A stretch of 64,000 nucleotides of DNA from Paenibacillus pini JCM 16418 (GTDB taxonomy: Bacteria > Bacillota > Bacilli > Paenibacillales > Paenibacillaceae): contig NZ_BAVZ01000001.1 in the NCBI RefSeq assembly GCF_000576305.1, positions 1 to 64,000 on the forward strand. Direction: 5' to 3'. The translations under genes and the position numbers were made by a program. The notes beneath the pieces are model-generated. The model had not been told where the DNA came from. It did no database searches and saw nothing but the letters and a program-made list of their open reading frames with translations. Shown here piece after piece: positions 9,919-18,750 of the stretch (position 1 is the stretch's first letter; each line of letters opens with the position of its first letter).

Positions 9919-10983
9919 ATGCATATTGAAGTCCGTAATCTAAACAAGCAGTTTGGAGATTTCAAAGCTGTAAATGATGTTAGTTTTGATATCGAAAAAG
10001 GCCATCTTATCGGTCTGCTAGGTCCGAGCGGAGGTGGTAAGACATCGATTTTACGGATGCTTGCGGGACTTGAACATCCTGACTCTGGAGAGATTCGTTT
10101 CCATGGGCAACTTGTGAATGCTATTCCGCCGCAGGAACGCGGTATCGGATTCGTGTTTCAGAACTATGCTCTTTTCAAGCATATGACCGTGTTTGATAAT
10201 ATTGCGTTCGGACTTAAGGTGAAGAAGTTCGGTAAGGCTCAGCTTAAGGATCGAGTGATGGAACTTGTTGAGCTCACTGGACTGAAAGGTTTCGAGAAAC
10301 GTTATCCGCATCAGCTTTCAGGCGGTCAACGTCAGCGTGTAGCTTTTGCTCGCGCCCTTGCACCGGAACCGCAACTGCTGCTCCTAGATGAACCATTTGC
10401 TGCGATTGATGCGAAGATCAGACAGGAACTGCGTTCGTGGTTACGTGAGTTAATTGAGCGTGTAGGGATTACATCTATTTTCGTTACGCATGACCAAGAT
10501 GAGGCGATTGAAGTTGCTGATGAAATTATGATTATTAACCAAGGACGTGTCGAGCAGAAGGGTACACCTTGGGATATTTATAAAGAACCGAAGACACCAT
10601 TTGTGGCGACCTTTATTGGTGAATCGACAGTGATAGAACGTGGTTCACAGCTGAAGGGATTTGAAGAAGAGGCAGCGCAACCGGGAACCAAAGCACTGAT
10701 TCGTCCAGAATATATTGAGGTTGGGCTGGCGCAGGAGTTTAATTTGCTATCGGTTACGGAAGAGGGCATTGTAGGGCATCTTCATTTCCGTGGTAGCGAA
10801 TGGATGGTTGAGGTTCAGGTAGGCGAGCATAAATTAATTACGTATCGTTCGCTAGAGAAAGAGACATTACAACCCGGGCAACAGGTTCGTGTACTGGTGC
10901 ATCGCGCTTATTTGTTTAACGAAGATCGCAGCTGGATTGCGGAGAATCGCTTGAAGGAAGATCCAATGCCAGTAATGATTTAA
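9919..10983 (+). CDS. cysA: Sulfate/thiosulfate ABC transporter ATP-binding protein CysA
   Basis: 354 residues, the ATPase powering sulfate import. Walker A GPSGGGKT at residues 35-42, signature LSGGQRQRV, Walker B LLLLDEPFAAID, and the switch His in FVTHDQDEA are visible. The C-terminal ~120 residues form the regulatory/TOBE-type domain. The ATG at 9919 lies directly after the cysW stop, with AAAGGG upstream. A GTG four codons earlier is a less likely start. Confidence 0.95.
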   Translation: MHIEVRNLNKQFGDFKAVNDVSFDIEKGHLIGLLGPSGGGKTSILRMLAGLEHPDSGEIRFHGQLVNAIPPQERGIGFVFQNYALFKHMTVFDNIAFGLKVKKFGKAQLKDRVMELVELTGLKGFEKRYPHQLSGGQRQRVAFARALAPEPQLLLLDEPFAAIDAKIRQELRSWLRELIERVGITSIFVTHDQDEAIEVADEIMIINQGRVEQKGTPWDIYKEPKTPFVATFIGESTVIERGSQLKGFEEEAAQPGTKALIRPEYIEVGLAQEFNLLSVTEEGIVGHLHFRGSEWMVEVQVGEHKLITYRSLEKETLQPGQQVRVLVHRAYLFNEDRSWIAENRLKEDPMPVMI

Positions 10984-11016
10984 TCATATTTTGGACACGT
11001 AAAGGAAGTGAAGGTC

Positions 11017-12086
11017 ATGCGTCATGGTCAAATAAGGCAGAGAGTTTCGGCTATTGTGAGTGTATTATTGTTGTTCATCATGGCGCTGATCTCTTCCGGA
11101 TGTGAATCGAAGACTTTGCCCGTGAGCGGCGGGGAGGCAGCCGTGCAAAATGGGGATGTAACCCTCGTTATCGGTGCATATAGTGTCGCCAAAGATGCTT
11201 TGACGGATATTCTTCCACATTTCCAGAAGGAGTGGAAGGAGAAGACAGGGCAAACGATCCGCTTCCAGCAATCGTATGAAGCATCTGGAACGCAGGCGAG
11301 AGCTATTGCAGGTGGATTTGAAGCTGATGTAACCTTGCTGGCGATGGAAGGGGATATTGGTAAGTTAGTTAAGGCAGGACTTGTAAGTAAGGATTGGAAA
11401 CAAAAGCCCAACAAAGGAATGATCACGAGGTCTATTGTGGTGCTGGGAACTAGGGAAGGTAATCCGTTAGGAATCCAAGATTTCACGGATTTGACGAACC
11501 CGGGTGTGAAGGTGCTGTATCCAAATCCGAAAACTTCTGGCGGAGCACAGTGGGATATCAATGCCATTTATGGTGCTGGGCTTAAGATGTCGGAGCTCAG
11601 GGTCATAAGGACCCTGCTGCCGCGAAGGATTTTCTCAAGCAAGTACATCGCAACGTAGAGTCACTGGATAAGAGTGGAAGAGCATCGATGGCGGCTTTTG
11701 AGTATGGTGTCGGGGATGTCATTGTTACTTATGAGAATGAACTGCTAGCGCGGATTCAGCAGGGTGTAAAATATGAAATTGTTGTACCGAAGAACACGAT
11801 TCGGATTGAGAATCCGGCCGCAGTTGTAGATACTTTCGTAGATAAGCACGGGACGCGCAAAGTAGCTGAGGCTTTCATTGATTATTTATGGAGTGAGGAA
11901 GCACAGCGAATATTTGCCGATCATGGATTTAGACCCGTAAATGAGAAGGTACTTAGCGAAAAAAAAGAGCAGTATATAGATCCTCCCGGGTTATTTGATA
12001 TTCAGTATTTAGGTGGTTGGAGTAAAGTGAAAGATACGTTATACTCCAAAAAAGGGGTATGGTATCAGGTTCTAGCTGGGCTTTAA
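11017..12086 (+). pseudogene. sbp: Sulfate ABC transporter substrate-binding lipoprotein, frameshifted
   Basis: Extracytoplasmic sulfate-binding protein ending the cysTWA operon. The N-terminus has a lipoprotein signal (hydrophobic core, then ALISSGC), followed by the mature SBP fold with SYEASGTQARAI and YPNPKTSGGAQWD. At about 11597-11605 the frame breaks. The rest (GHKDPAAAKDF, SMAAFEYGVGDV, then AFIDYLWSEEAQ) continues in the frame expected after loss of one base. Repaired length is about 356 residues, normal for this family. If the frameshift is real, the importer lacks its receptor unless another binding protein substitutes. It could equally be a base-calling error. Confidence 0.88.
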
Positions 12087-12159
12087 CTCTCGGTGCTCAT
12101 GTGAATCAGAAGCTAAGGTGTATAATTAGCTTTGAGATTTATATGCAGGAGGAGATAGC

Positions 12160-12936
12160 TTGAATTCACTCATTTTTCTCGGTACGGGCGATGCCATGGG
12201 CGTACCTCGGGTATATTGCGACTGCGATATTTGTCTTGAGGCACGTGCGGAAGGCATTAACCGTAGATTTCGCTCTTCTGTGATGGTAGATGGTGCGGCA
12301 GGGCAATTTCTAATTGACTGTGGTCCGGACTGGCGCAAGCAGATGGAGTTAATAGGTCAAAGATTTACACATAAAATATTAGTGACGCATGCTCATTTTG
12401 ACCATATTGGTGGGTTACCTGAATGGGCAGATGCCTGCCGCTGGACTGGTACCAAGGGTGAAATGTATGCGCCACTTGTAGTGTTGGAGCTGATTCAAGT
12501 CCAGTTTCCATGGCTCAGCAAGCATATCGACATGATTGCGGTAGATGAAGGCATTTCACTTGCAGGTTGGAAGATAACCGGCTGGAAAGTAAACCATGGT
12601 CATAACGGATATTCCTATGCCTATCGTTTAGAACAAGATGGCTTTGCATGGGCCTATTGTTCCGATTCGATTGGACTTGGAACAGAAGAAAAACAGCCTT
12701 TATATGGACTCGATCTGCTTGTTCTAGGTACAAGTTTCTATCATGAGACCGCTGAATATTCAACGCGTTCTGTTTACGACATGGTCGAGGCGGAGCAACT
12801 AATCAGCGAGGTTAAACCTGTCGAAGCCGTGTATACGCATATGTCTCATCATGTGGATGTAAGGAGTAACTATCCGCTCCCAGCGGGTGTAGTGCTTGCT
12901 CAAAGCGGAATGAAATTGATTCTTGAAAAAGAGTAG
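12160..12936 (+). CDS. MBL-fold metallohydrolase, PhnP-like
   Basis: 258 residues of the metallo-beta-lactamase superfamily, closest in layout to PhnP-type phosphodiesterases. The N-terminal FLGTGDAMGVPRVYCDCDIC holds a Cys cluster typical of that group. The metal motif THAHFDHIGG, then CSD and THMSHH supply the other ligands. It starts at TTG 12160 with GGAGGAG 6 nt upstream. The substrate cannot be told; phosphonate genes are absent nearby, so a PhnP role in phosphonate breakdown is not supported by context. It ends at a strong terminator. Confidence 0.85.
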   Translation: MNSLIFLGTGDAMGVPRVYCDCDICLEARAEGINRRFRSSVMVDGAAGQFLIDCGPDWRKQMELIGQRFTHKILVTHAHFDHIGGLPEWADACRWTGTKGEMYAPLVVLELIQVQFPWLSKHIDMIAVDEGISLAGWKITGWKVNHGHNGYSYAYRLEQDGFAWAYCSDSIGLGTEEKQPLYGLDLLVLGTSFYHETAEYSTRSVYDMVEAEQLISEVKPVEAVYTHMSHHVDVRSNYPLPAGVVLAQSGMKLILEKE

Positions 12937-13010
12937 TTGTGAGCATGCCCATATCCATACATGATGTGGCATAGATTTGGAATGCTCCAAACCTGAGAGT
13001 ACATAAGTAC

Positions 13011-13048
13011 CAAAAGCCCTGCGGATCATTTGATTCGCAGGGCTTTTG
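13011..13048. terminator. Bidirectional terminator between convergent genes
   Basis: CAAAAGCCCTGCG (13011-13023) pairs perfectly with CGCAGGGCTTTTG (13036-13048) around a 12-nt loop, with A/T tails on both sides. It serves the PhnP-like gene on plus and the HAD gene on minus. Confidence 0.85.
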
Positions 13049-13097
13049 CATAAATACATGCATGTATGCATTCAGTAATGTGTATCTATCTTAGAAT

Positions 13098-13897
13098 TTA
13101 TTCAGCTTGTAGTACGAATTTCTCAATCGCAGCCTTCACACCATCATCATTATTGCTTAGCGTCACGTAGTCAGCAATATCTTTCAAAGCCTGAATGGCA
13201 TTGCCCATAGCTACGCCAAGTCCTGCCGCTTCTAGCATTTCATGATCATTCCACGAGTCACCGATGGCAATCGTCTGTGACATATCGCAATCAAATTCTT
13301 TTGCTAGGAATGTGAGCGCGTGGCCCTTAGTTCCTTCATGATGCATAATTTCCAAAAATTGTGGCTTTGACTTGGTAATATGAACTTGATCTCCAAGCAA
13401 TTCGCGAAGAATTGGACCAAGCTGATCTAGATAATCGGGATCGTCGATAATGAGCATTTTAGGTGTTTTTTGTGCAATCAGCTTCTCGAAATCAGGCTCA
13501 ATATAGTAAGGAGTACGATTCAACTCACTGTAATCTTTCAGCTTTTGGTTTTCTTCACGCGCATACAGCTTATCATCAATGTAAACCTGTAAATGTAAGT
13601 CATGCTCAATGCAGTATTCAAACAGCTTGTGGGCAGCATCCTTCGGAACATAACGCTCATATAGCACATGTCCGTCCATTAGGTTCTTCACCAAAGCTCC
13701 TTGGTACGTAATGATAGGTACGTTCAGACCCGTCTGACGGGCGATAGCTGTGCAGAAGCATAGGCTCTGCCTGTGGCTAGGGTAACCACAACACCCTTCG
13801 CTACGGCTTGCTCTAGCGCCTCCTGCGTAGCAGGTGTCACCTCTTTATCATCGTTAATCAAAGTATCATCAATATCAATTGCAATCAGTTTGTACAT
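13098..13897 (-). pseudogene. Cof-type HAD-IIB family hydrolase, frameshifted
   Basis: Cytoplasmic sugar-phosphate or phosphoglycolate-type phosphatase of the HAD superfamily. The N-terminus (from 13897) has motif I DIDDTLI and motif II LATGRAY. The frame then breaks at about 13747-13750 and resumes as IARQTGLNVPIITYQGA, with the C2 cap and motif III/IV AIGDSWNDHEML. One missing G (GG read as G in a Gln-Ala context) restores a normal 266-residue protein. GGGAGA precedes the start. Substrate unknown. Decay and sequencing error cannot be separated here. Confidence 0.87.
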
Positions 13898-13937
13898 GGT
13901 TGTCTCCCCATCTCTCTATTATTGAATATGCTTCCTT

Positions 13938-14840
13938 CTATTGTAACGTACGAGGCGTAGATTTCAATTCGGTAAGTATCATTCCGCTAAAAATACAAAT
14001 ACATCCTATCCCTGCAGCAGTCCCAAGTATTTCTCCGCCAAAGAATACACCTGTCAATGCAGCGAAGACCGGTTCCATGGCGAATATGACGGCAACCCGC
14101 GATGGACTCGTATATTTCTGGCAAACGGTTTGGATCCAAAAGGCAAGTGCGCTAGTCGGTCCGATGGAGATGACGAGTGCCCACAGAACTTGCGGCTCCA
14201 TTAGACGCTCCATGGTCTGATGAATTGGCCCCACATTTTCAAATAATAAAGAAGCAATAAGGCTTAATACCCCAACAACAGACATTTGAAGTGCAGCTAA
14301 TGGAAGGGCAGCATAACGCGGTGCAAAGACACCTGTGTATGCCACATGTAGAGCAAAAGCAATGGCGCACAGAAAGATTAGAAAGTCACCACGATTAATG
14401 GATAAGGCTGTTCCAGCAAAAGCTAGTAAATACAGACCCGCGGCGGCCAATAGCGCACTCAGCCATGTGTATTTGGTAATCGGATGTTTCAGTAGGATCA
14501 GAGATAGAAAGGGAACAAACACGACAGAGAGCCCAGTGATAAATCCTGCATTGGATGTCGTGGTGTACAGTAACCCTATGGTTTGAAAAGCATAGCCCAT
14601 AAATAAAAAAAGGCCCAGTAGGCTAGAATGCAGAAGCATTTTACGAGAAATATTCCGCCACTGACTACGGTAGAATATCGAAATAATCAGACTAAGCAGT
14701 ATGGCTGCGCCAATAAAGCGGATGCTATTAAAGGCAAGTGGTGGAAGTACCCGGACGGCATTTTGCACAATTAAAAAGGTACATCCCCACATCATAGCAA
14801 CAATCAATAGGCTGATGTCGGCTAGACGTGAGCGGTTCAT
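13938..14840 (-). CDS. EamA/DMT family transporter
   Basis: 300 residues with ten predicted membrane helices arranged as two EamA repeats (about residues 8-140 and 150-290). The typical repeat motifs are seen: GCTFLIVQNA early in repeat 1, and the MEPVFAALTGVFFGGE stretch near the end of repeat 2. Drug/metabolite transporters of this type export amino acids, nucleobases or other metabolites; the substrate cannot be inferred. It is divergent from the yqkE-like gene. Confidence 0.9.
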   Translation of the reverse strand: MNRSRLADISLLIVAMMWGCTFLIVQNAVRVLPPLAFNSIRFIGAAILLSLIISIFYRSQWRNISRKMLLHSSLLGLFLFMGYAFQTIGLLYTTTSNAGFITGLSVVFVPFLSLILLKHPITKYTWLSALLAAAGLYLLAFAGTALSINRGDFLIFLCAIAFALHVAYTGVFAPRYAALPLAALQMSVVGVLSLIASLLFENVGPIHQTMERLMEPQVLWALVISIGPTSALAFWIQTVCQKYTSPSRVAVIFAMEPVFAALTGVFFGGEILGTAAGIGCICIFSGMILTELKSTPRTLQ

Positions 14841-14967
14841 GAGGTCATTTTCCTTTCATCAGGCAAGTGAACAAATTGTATCGCATTATATCGCAGTGGA
14901 CAATAGGTTATTGCATGACGAGCCTACATAAAACTGATATAATGTGTGTGGAAACGGAGATGATGAC

Positions 14968-15228
14968 ATGGCCAAGAAGAAACAACAGGCTAACGCTCCC
15001 AAAGTTGCCGCGGCAGACAAACCTACCACACTGAAGGACTTGCTGAGCAGTGAGGTGCTGGAAAAGCTAAAAATGCAGGCAAATGAGCTGAAGGCCGAGG
15101 AAAAGCAGAAGAAGGAAGCCGAAGAGAAACAAGCAGCTGATGCTCGCAAGGCGGAGCAGAATCGATTAGATAACAATTTCGAACATCTGCTGGAGAACAG
15201 CAGTATGGACTGGCATAAATATAAATAA
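14968..15228 (+). CDS. yqkE: YqkE-like small charged protein (DUF3886)
   Basis: 86 residues, highly charged Lys/Glu/Ala helical protein with a probable coiled coil at residues 28-66. It ends with the conserved NNFEHLLENSSMDWHKYK-type tail typical of the Bacillus YqkE/DUF3886 group. Function unknown. The start at 14968 (MAKKKQQ) is chosen over an upstream in-frame ATG because GGAGA lies 7 nt before it and family members begin with MAKK. Confidence 0.85.
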   Translation: MAKKKQQANAPKVAAADKPTTLKDLLSSEVLEKLKMQANELKAEEKQKKEAEEKQAADARKAEQNRLDNNFEHLLENSSMDWHKYK

Positions 15229-15259
15229 GAGTGTGAAGGGTATGTAGAATAGTCGACAG

Positions 15260-15305
15260 AGGGTGTCCCAAAAGTCATAAGATGACGAGGGACACCCTTA
15301 TTTTA
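15260..15305 (+). terminator. Rho-independent terminator after yqkE
   Basis: GGGTGTCCC (15261-15269) pairs with GGGACACCC (15289-15297), followed by TTATTTTATTTT. Confidence 0.8.
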
Positions 15306-15531
15306 TTTTAATGAGGGAGCGAAGCGCGCAGGGAAAGGGCTACGGATTGTGCTGAATGGACAGGGCTATATCTCTATTCTTGCAATAATAATTTCCAAAA
15401 TTCAGAAGAAAAGTAGGTAGACTCAGGAAAATTGAACACTATAATGGAAATAAGATACATAAATAGAACCAATCTTTAAAATATAAACAAGAATCAAGCT
15501 AAGTAAGTTAACGATTAAGGGAGGCTCTCTC
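15306..15531. other. Intergenic region with a candidate promoter
   Basis: No gene is seen. TATAAT at 15440-15445 is preceded 16 nt upstream by TAGACT (15418-15423), a weak -35. This would start a transcript toward the immunity-like cluster beginning at 15532. Confidence 0.35.
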
Positions 15532-16104
15532 GTGGGGAGATCATTTGCAAATTTGCATATCAAGTCGGATAACCTTGAGAAGACTGTCGAAGCATTAAGA
15601 GAACTAAGCAATGGGCATGCCGAAGTATTAGGCATAACAAATCAGGAGGCTCATGAGACGCACATTGTCATGTACGTAAGCAAAAGTAATGAGAACTGGA
15701 TCAGCGTGCTTCACGATTATTTTGTATGGGGTACGGTGAAAGAGATCGGACAAACGTTGTCCCGGCTTATCGAGGAGCCAGTGATGACGGTCGGATATAT
15801 GAATGAGGACATATTCGAGTTGTCGTTTTTCGAGAATGGAGACATTCAGGCCGAAAGAATCTTTTGTGAACCGTGGACGAGGGATGAATATGAACAGCTC
15901 AAAGAAGAGCGTATTAATGATGACTACTTGCGCGAAGTGTTGGATATCCGAAATGAGGATGGTGACGATCTTCTTAACATCACGAGTCCAGAACAAACCG
16001 TGAATAAACTGTCAGAACTCTTAGGAATGTCTTTATGGTGTGATTGGGAATGGATACCGTATGAAGAGACTCTCAGAGAACGATTTGAGAAATATGAATT
16101 CTGA
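15532..16104 (+). CDS. Unknown protein at the head of an immunity-like cluster
   Basis: 190 residues, GTG start preceded by GGGAGG. No family recognised. The protein is acidic, rich in Glu/Asp and Trp, with no membrane segment or signal, so it is probably cytoplasmic. The second half (NEDGDDLLNITSPEQTVNKLSELLG, then LWCDWEWIPYEE) has the look of small single-domain immunity proteins, but that is an impression. It is followed after 8 nt by another orphan gene, then an LRR gene and a SUKH gene, so context is the main clue. Confidence 0.7.
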   Translation: MGRSFANLHIKSDNLEKTVEALRELSNGHAEVLGITNQEAHETHIVMYVSKSNENWISVLHDYFVWGTVKEIGQTLSRLIEEPVMTVGYMNEDIFELSFFENGDIQAERIFCEPWTRDEYEQLKEERINDDYLREVLDIRNEDGDDLLNITSPEQTVNKLSELLGMSLWCDWEWIPYEETLRERFEKYEF

Positions 16105-16112
16105 TAGAGAGG

Positions 16113-16703
16113 ATGAAGATTGACGGTGAACCAAAAATGGACAAATTAAAGAACAGCGGATTTTATAAACTTAAATTTTTCATAAGGCCAGAAGAGTTTA
16201 AGAGCATTTTGAAGCTTTTTGAAACAAAGCAAGCACAATTTCATCTTACCAACTATGCCAGAGCAGAGCATGATCAGAATCAGGTGTATGAGGCGTATCA
16301 GACATTTTATCAGTATTTTGCGGCAGAGGAAAAAAGGAATGATTATCACCCCTTCTTTGTTTATTCCATTACTGTTGCTTCTAATCAAGAAAGCTCCGGA
16401 TTTTTTGCAAGAAATGAAGGTGTCCCTTTTCCATATGGCGGACAGTGGGCACAGGATGAACTGCCGTGTATATTGATTTCATTTCCTAAAGGCTTTCAAA
16501 TTAATTTGGAAGATGAGAAGGGCAAATATTATATTTATGAGGATATCCGGGACTATAAGCCGTTATCCTATACGTTTTTCAATGAAATAACGGACTCTAT
16601 TAAAAAAATGACAAAGCCACTTCGCTTCTCGGCGCATGATGCAGATGCTATGAAGGAGCAAAAGCCCTCAGTGCGTATAAGCATGATGCGATTCAAGACT
16701 TGA
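16113..16703 (+). CDS. Unknown cytoplasmic protein
   Basis: 196 residues from the first ATG; an alternative start at 16137 (MDKLKNSGFYKL) is possible because the GAGAGG site is directly against the first ATG. No family recognised. It has aromatic-rich N-terminal and central parts (FYKLKFFIRPEEFKSIL; YEAYQTFYQYF) and a compact beta-rich centre with GVPFPYGGQWAQDE. No signal peptide or transmembrane segment. The tight 8-nt spacing to the gene upstream suggests an operon of orphan genes. Confidence 0.65.
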   Translation: MKIDGEPKMDKLKNSGFYKLKFFIRPEEFKSILKLFETKQAQFHLTNYARAEHDQNQVYEAYQTFYQYFAAEEKRNDYHPFFVYSITVASNQESSGFFARNEGVPFPYGGQWAQDELPCILISFPKGFQINLEDEKGKYYIYEDIRDYKPLSYTFFNEITDSIKKMTKPLRFSAHDADAMKEQKPSVRISMMRFKT

Positions 16704-16764
16704 GCAAATCGTGGATTGTTAGTAAATATGGACTTGTGATTCATGGTAAATAGGGGGTTAACGG

Positions 16765-17787
16765 ATGCGCAAAGTATGGAAAAAAAGGATTCTGATCAAT
16801 AATCCTGTTGCGCTGGACCGGGTTCAGATCGAGCAGGATTTGCACGGCGGCAACCAAGTCATTGTGCAGTTCTCTAACCCGGAGTTTTATGGCTCCATAT
16901 TGGAAGAAGTAGATGAGCTTTGCGAGCGCTATGATGAGAATTTCGGAGTACGTTTTTACGCCCACTATTCCCTGTCCTTTGATTGTCATACGCTCATGCG
17001 GATTCCCCATGTCAAAATGCTGCACCTCGACTTCCTCCAGGCACATAACATCGAAGCATTTGCCAAGCTTAATAACCTGTACAGTTTGAGTATAGGCATA
17101 CACGAGCTGGAGAATTCCGAAATTCTGGGGATTGATACGCTTTGCTCTCTAAAAAAATTAACCATAGTCTCAGACAAAAAGATTCTCAATTTGCAATATT
17201 TTAAGGAGTTCCCTTATCTGGAAGAGTTGCATGTAGGGGGCAAGGTTAAGAACCTTGATGCTGTAGGTGATTTGGAGGAACTAAATTATCTCGCGCTGCA
17301 TTCGATCAGCAAACTGCCGTTACATTTCATTAACCGACTGCGGAAGCTGAAGAACCTTCGCATTTTGCTTGGAGGCCGAGAGCATATTCAGGAAATTGAA
17401 GAGAATGAAATCATCGAGGATCTGGAAATCGTTAGAGTCCGCGGCTTACATGACCTGACTAATATTACGTCCTTTCAAGCACTGAACAGACTTGTTATTG
17501 AGGATCAAATCAAGCTGCAAGAAATCAGCTTTGACAAGGAAATGAAGGTACTGGAGGAGCTATCTATCAGAAATTGTAAAGGCTTAACTGGTTTGACGGG
17601 AATGGAGCAACTGCCTTGGCTGCACAAGCTTCGCATTCTCAATACGGCAATTGATTTTGATTCCTTTATCAATCAAAAACTTCCAAGTTCTTTATTTTCA
17701 GTGGAGTTTGCAACTTTCAAGAGCAAAGCAGACAGGGAAATACAACATTCTTTATTACAATTGGGTTATCAATCAAGTTGGTGCTAA
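16765..17787 (+). CDS. Leucine-rich repeat protein
   Basis: 340 residues, cytoplasmic by lack of signal or membrane segments. From about residue 85 to 320 it shows repeated LRR-like units (KMLHLDFLQA, LNNLYSLSIG, CSLKKLTIVS, PYLEELHVGG, EELNYLALHS, KLKNLRILLGG, EDLEIVRVRG, EELSIRNCKGL, LHKLRIL). The N-terminal 80 residues look like a separate beta-rich cap. LRR proteins of this size occur in bacterial immunity and toxin loci, but no partner toxin is in the window. GGGGG lies 6-7 nt before the ATG. Confidence 0.75.
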   Translation: MRKVWKKRILINNPVALDRVQIEQDLHGGNQVIVQFSNPEFYGSILEEVDELCERYDENFGVRFYAHYSLSFDCHTLMRIPHVKMLHLDFLQAHNIEAFAKLNNLYSLSIGIHELENSEILGIDTLCSLKKLTIVSDKKILNLQYFKEFPYLEELHVGGKVKNLDAVGDLEELNYLALHSISKLPLHFINRLRKLKNLRILLGGREHIQEIEENEIIEDLEIVRVRGLHDLTNITSFQALNRLVIEDQIKLQEISFDKEMKVLEELSIRNCKGLTGLTGMEQLPWLHKLRILNTAIDFDSFINQKLPSSLFSVEFATFKSKADREIQHSLLQLGYQSSWC

Positions 17788-17836
17788 AGTTTATCTGTAC
17801 CTGGAATATTGCTCGTTGCATCATGTTTGGTGGTGA

Positions 17837-18052
17837 GGGTGGGGCTTCAAAACAGAAAAGTTTATAACCGTCTCTTGTCTGGCGTTTCTACTACCCGCCG
17901 TCTTCCAGTTCGCGGCCGCTTTCCGGATCGGCCCCAGCGATGCGAAGTAGCTGATCGTGTTCGGCTGCATAAACCTTGTGTTCACTGCCCTTGTGGGTGT
18001 GGCTGTCTGGTATCTAGTCCAATGGGCTAATGCATATAAAAGAGGCAAATAA
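17837..18052 (+). pseudogene. Remnant of a membrane protein with an internal stop
   Basis: A reading frame without a start codon encodes two clear hydrophobic segments: ITVSCLAFLLPAVFQFAAAF, and INLVFTALVGVAVWYLVQWA after the stop. They are interrupted by TAG at 17948-17950 and end in a basic tail (NAYKRGK) before TAA at 18050. This looks like the C-terminal half of a small integral membrane protein that has lost its start and gained a stop. It sits between the LRR and SUKH genes, as expected of a decaying accessory array. Confidence 0.5.
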
Positions 18053-18177
18053 TTGACGTGCTGGTTCGACGCAGCCCGCGCTTACTGATTAAAAAGCTCA
18101 ATAATATGATATAAGAATCCAATAAAACTAGATGAAGTTTATCCTGAACTTAGTGGGGAGCGCGAAGGAGGTTACTC

Positions 18178-18620
18178 ATGAAAGATGCATTAACGGAGAG
18201 ATTAAAGATTTTTCTTCATCGGGAAGATAATAGAACATTAGTAGGCATTCCGGCGAGCAAGAGGAAATTGCTAAGGCCCAGCAACGGATGAACGTAAAAT
18301 TTCACGAGGACTACATACAATTTATCAAGATGTTTGGGGGAGCCTATGCGGGTCTTGCGGTGCATGCCTTCTCTAATGGATCTAGTCTCGGAAATGAAAC
18401 GGTTGTCGACTTGACGCTGGGGTTCCGAGAGCAATTCAAGGACCTTCCCTTTGCAGAAGTTTTAAGAACCAGCTATGTCATTTCCATGAATGGGTCTGGC
18501 GATCCGATCATTATTAATCAGGCAGGGAAGGTTATCATCTATTATCACGATTCCGGAGAGACCGAATTATTAGCGGATTCATTTGAGGTGCTAGTCGAGG
18601 ACAATTTTTATGAATGGTGA
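18178..18620 (+). pseudogene. SMI1/KNR4 (SUKH) family immunity-type protein, frameshifted
   Basis: The ATG at 18178 has GAAGGAG upstream. The first 24 or so codons (MKDALTERLKIFL) run to about 18252, where one base appears lost (GG read as G). The frame continues as GEQEEIAKAQQRMNVKFHEDYIQFIKMFGGAYAG, the hallmark N-terminal half of the SUKH fold, and ends EVLVEDNFYEW. Repaired length is about 147 residues. SUKH proteins are a known superfamily of immunity proteins for polymorphic toxins, though some have other roles. No cognate toxin is seen in the window. Confidence 0.8.
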
Positions 18621-18697
18621 CAAAAGGGTGCGAGACGATATCATAAGTCTTTGACGAAGAAGTGTAATTTTATTAAACTTGTTCCCTTTTATCACAT

Positions 18698-18736
18698 AAA
18701 AAGAGAGAGCCTCATGTTTCCATGAGAACTCTCTAG
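18698..18736 (-). terminator. Terminator of the lipoate ligase gene
   Basis: On the minus strand AGAGAG-tt-CTCATG pairs with CATGAG-gc-TCTCTC and is followed by TTTTT. It lies just past the lplJ stop codon. Confidence 0.75.
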
Positions 18737-18750
18737 TTCATTACACCATG

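Noticed and set aside
11028-11567. Long antisense open frame opposite the sulfate-binding protein gene
   Set aside because: The plus-strand frame has a clear lipoprotein signal and sulfate-binding motifs; the antisense product has no recognisable motif and no ribosome site.
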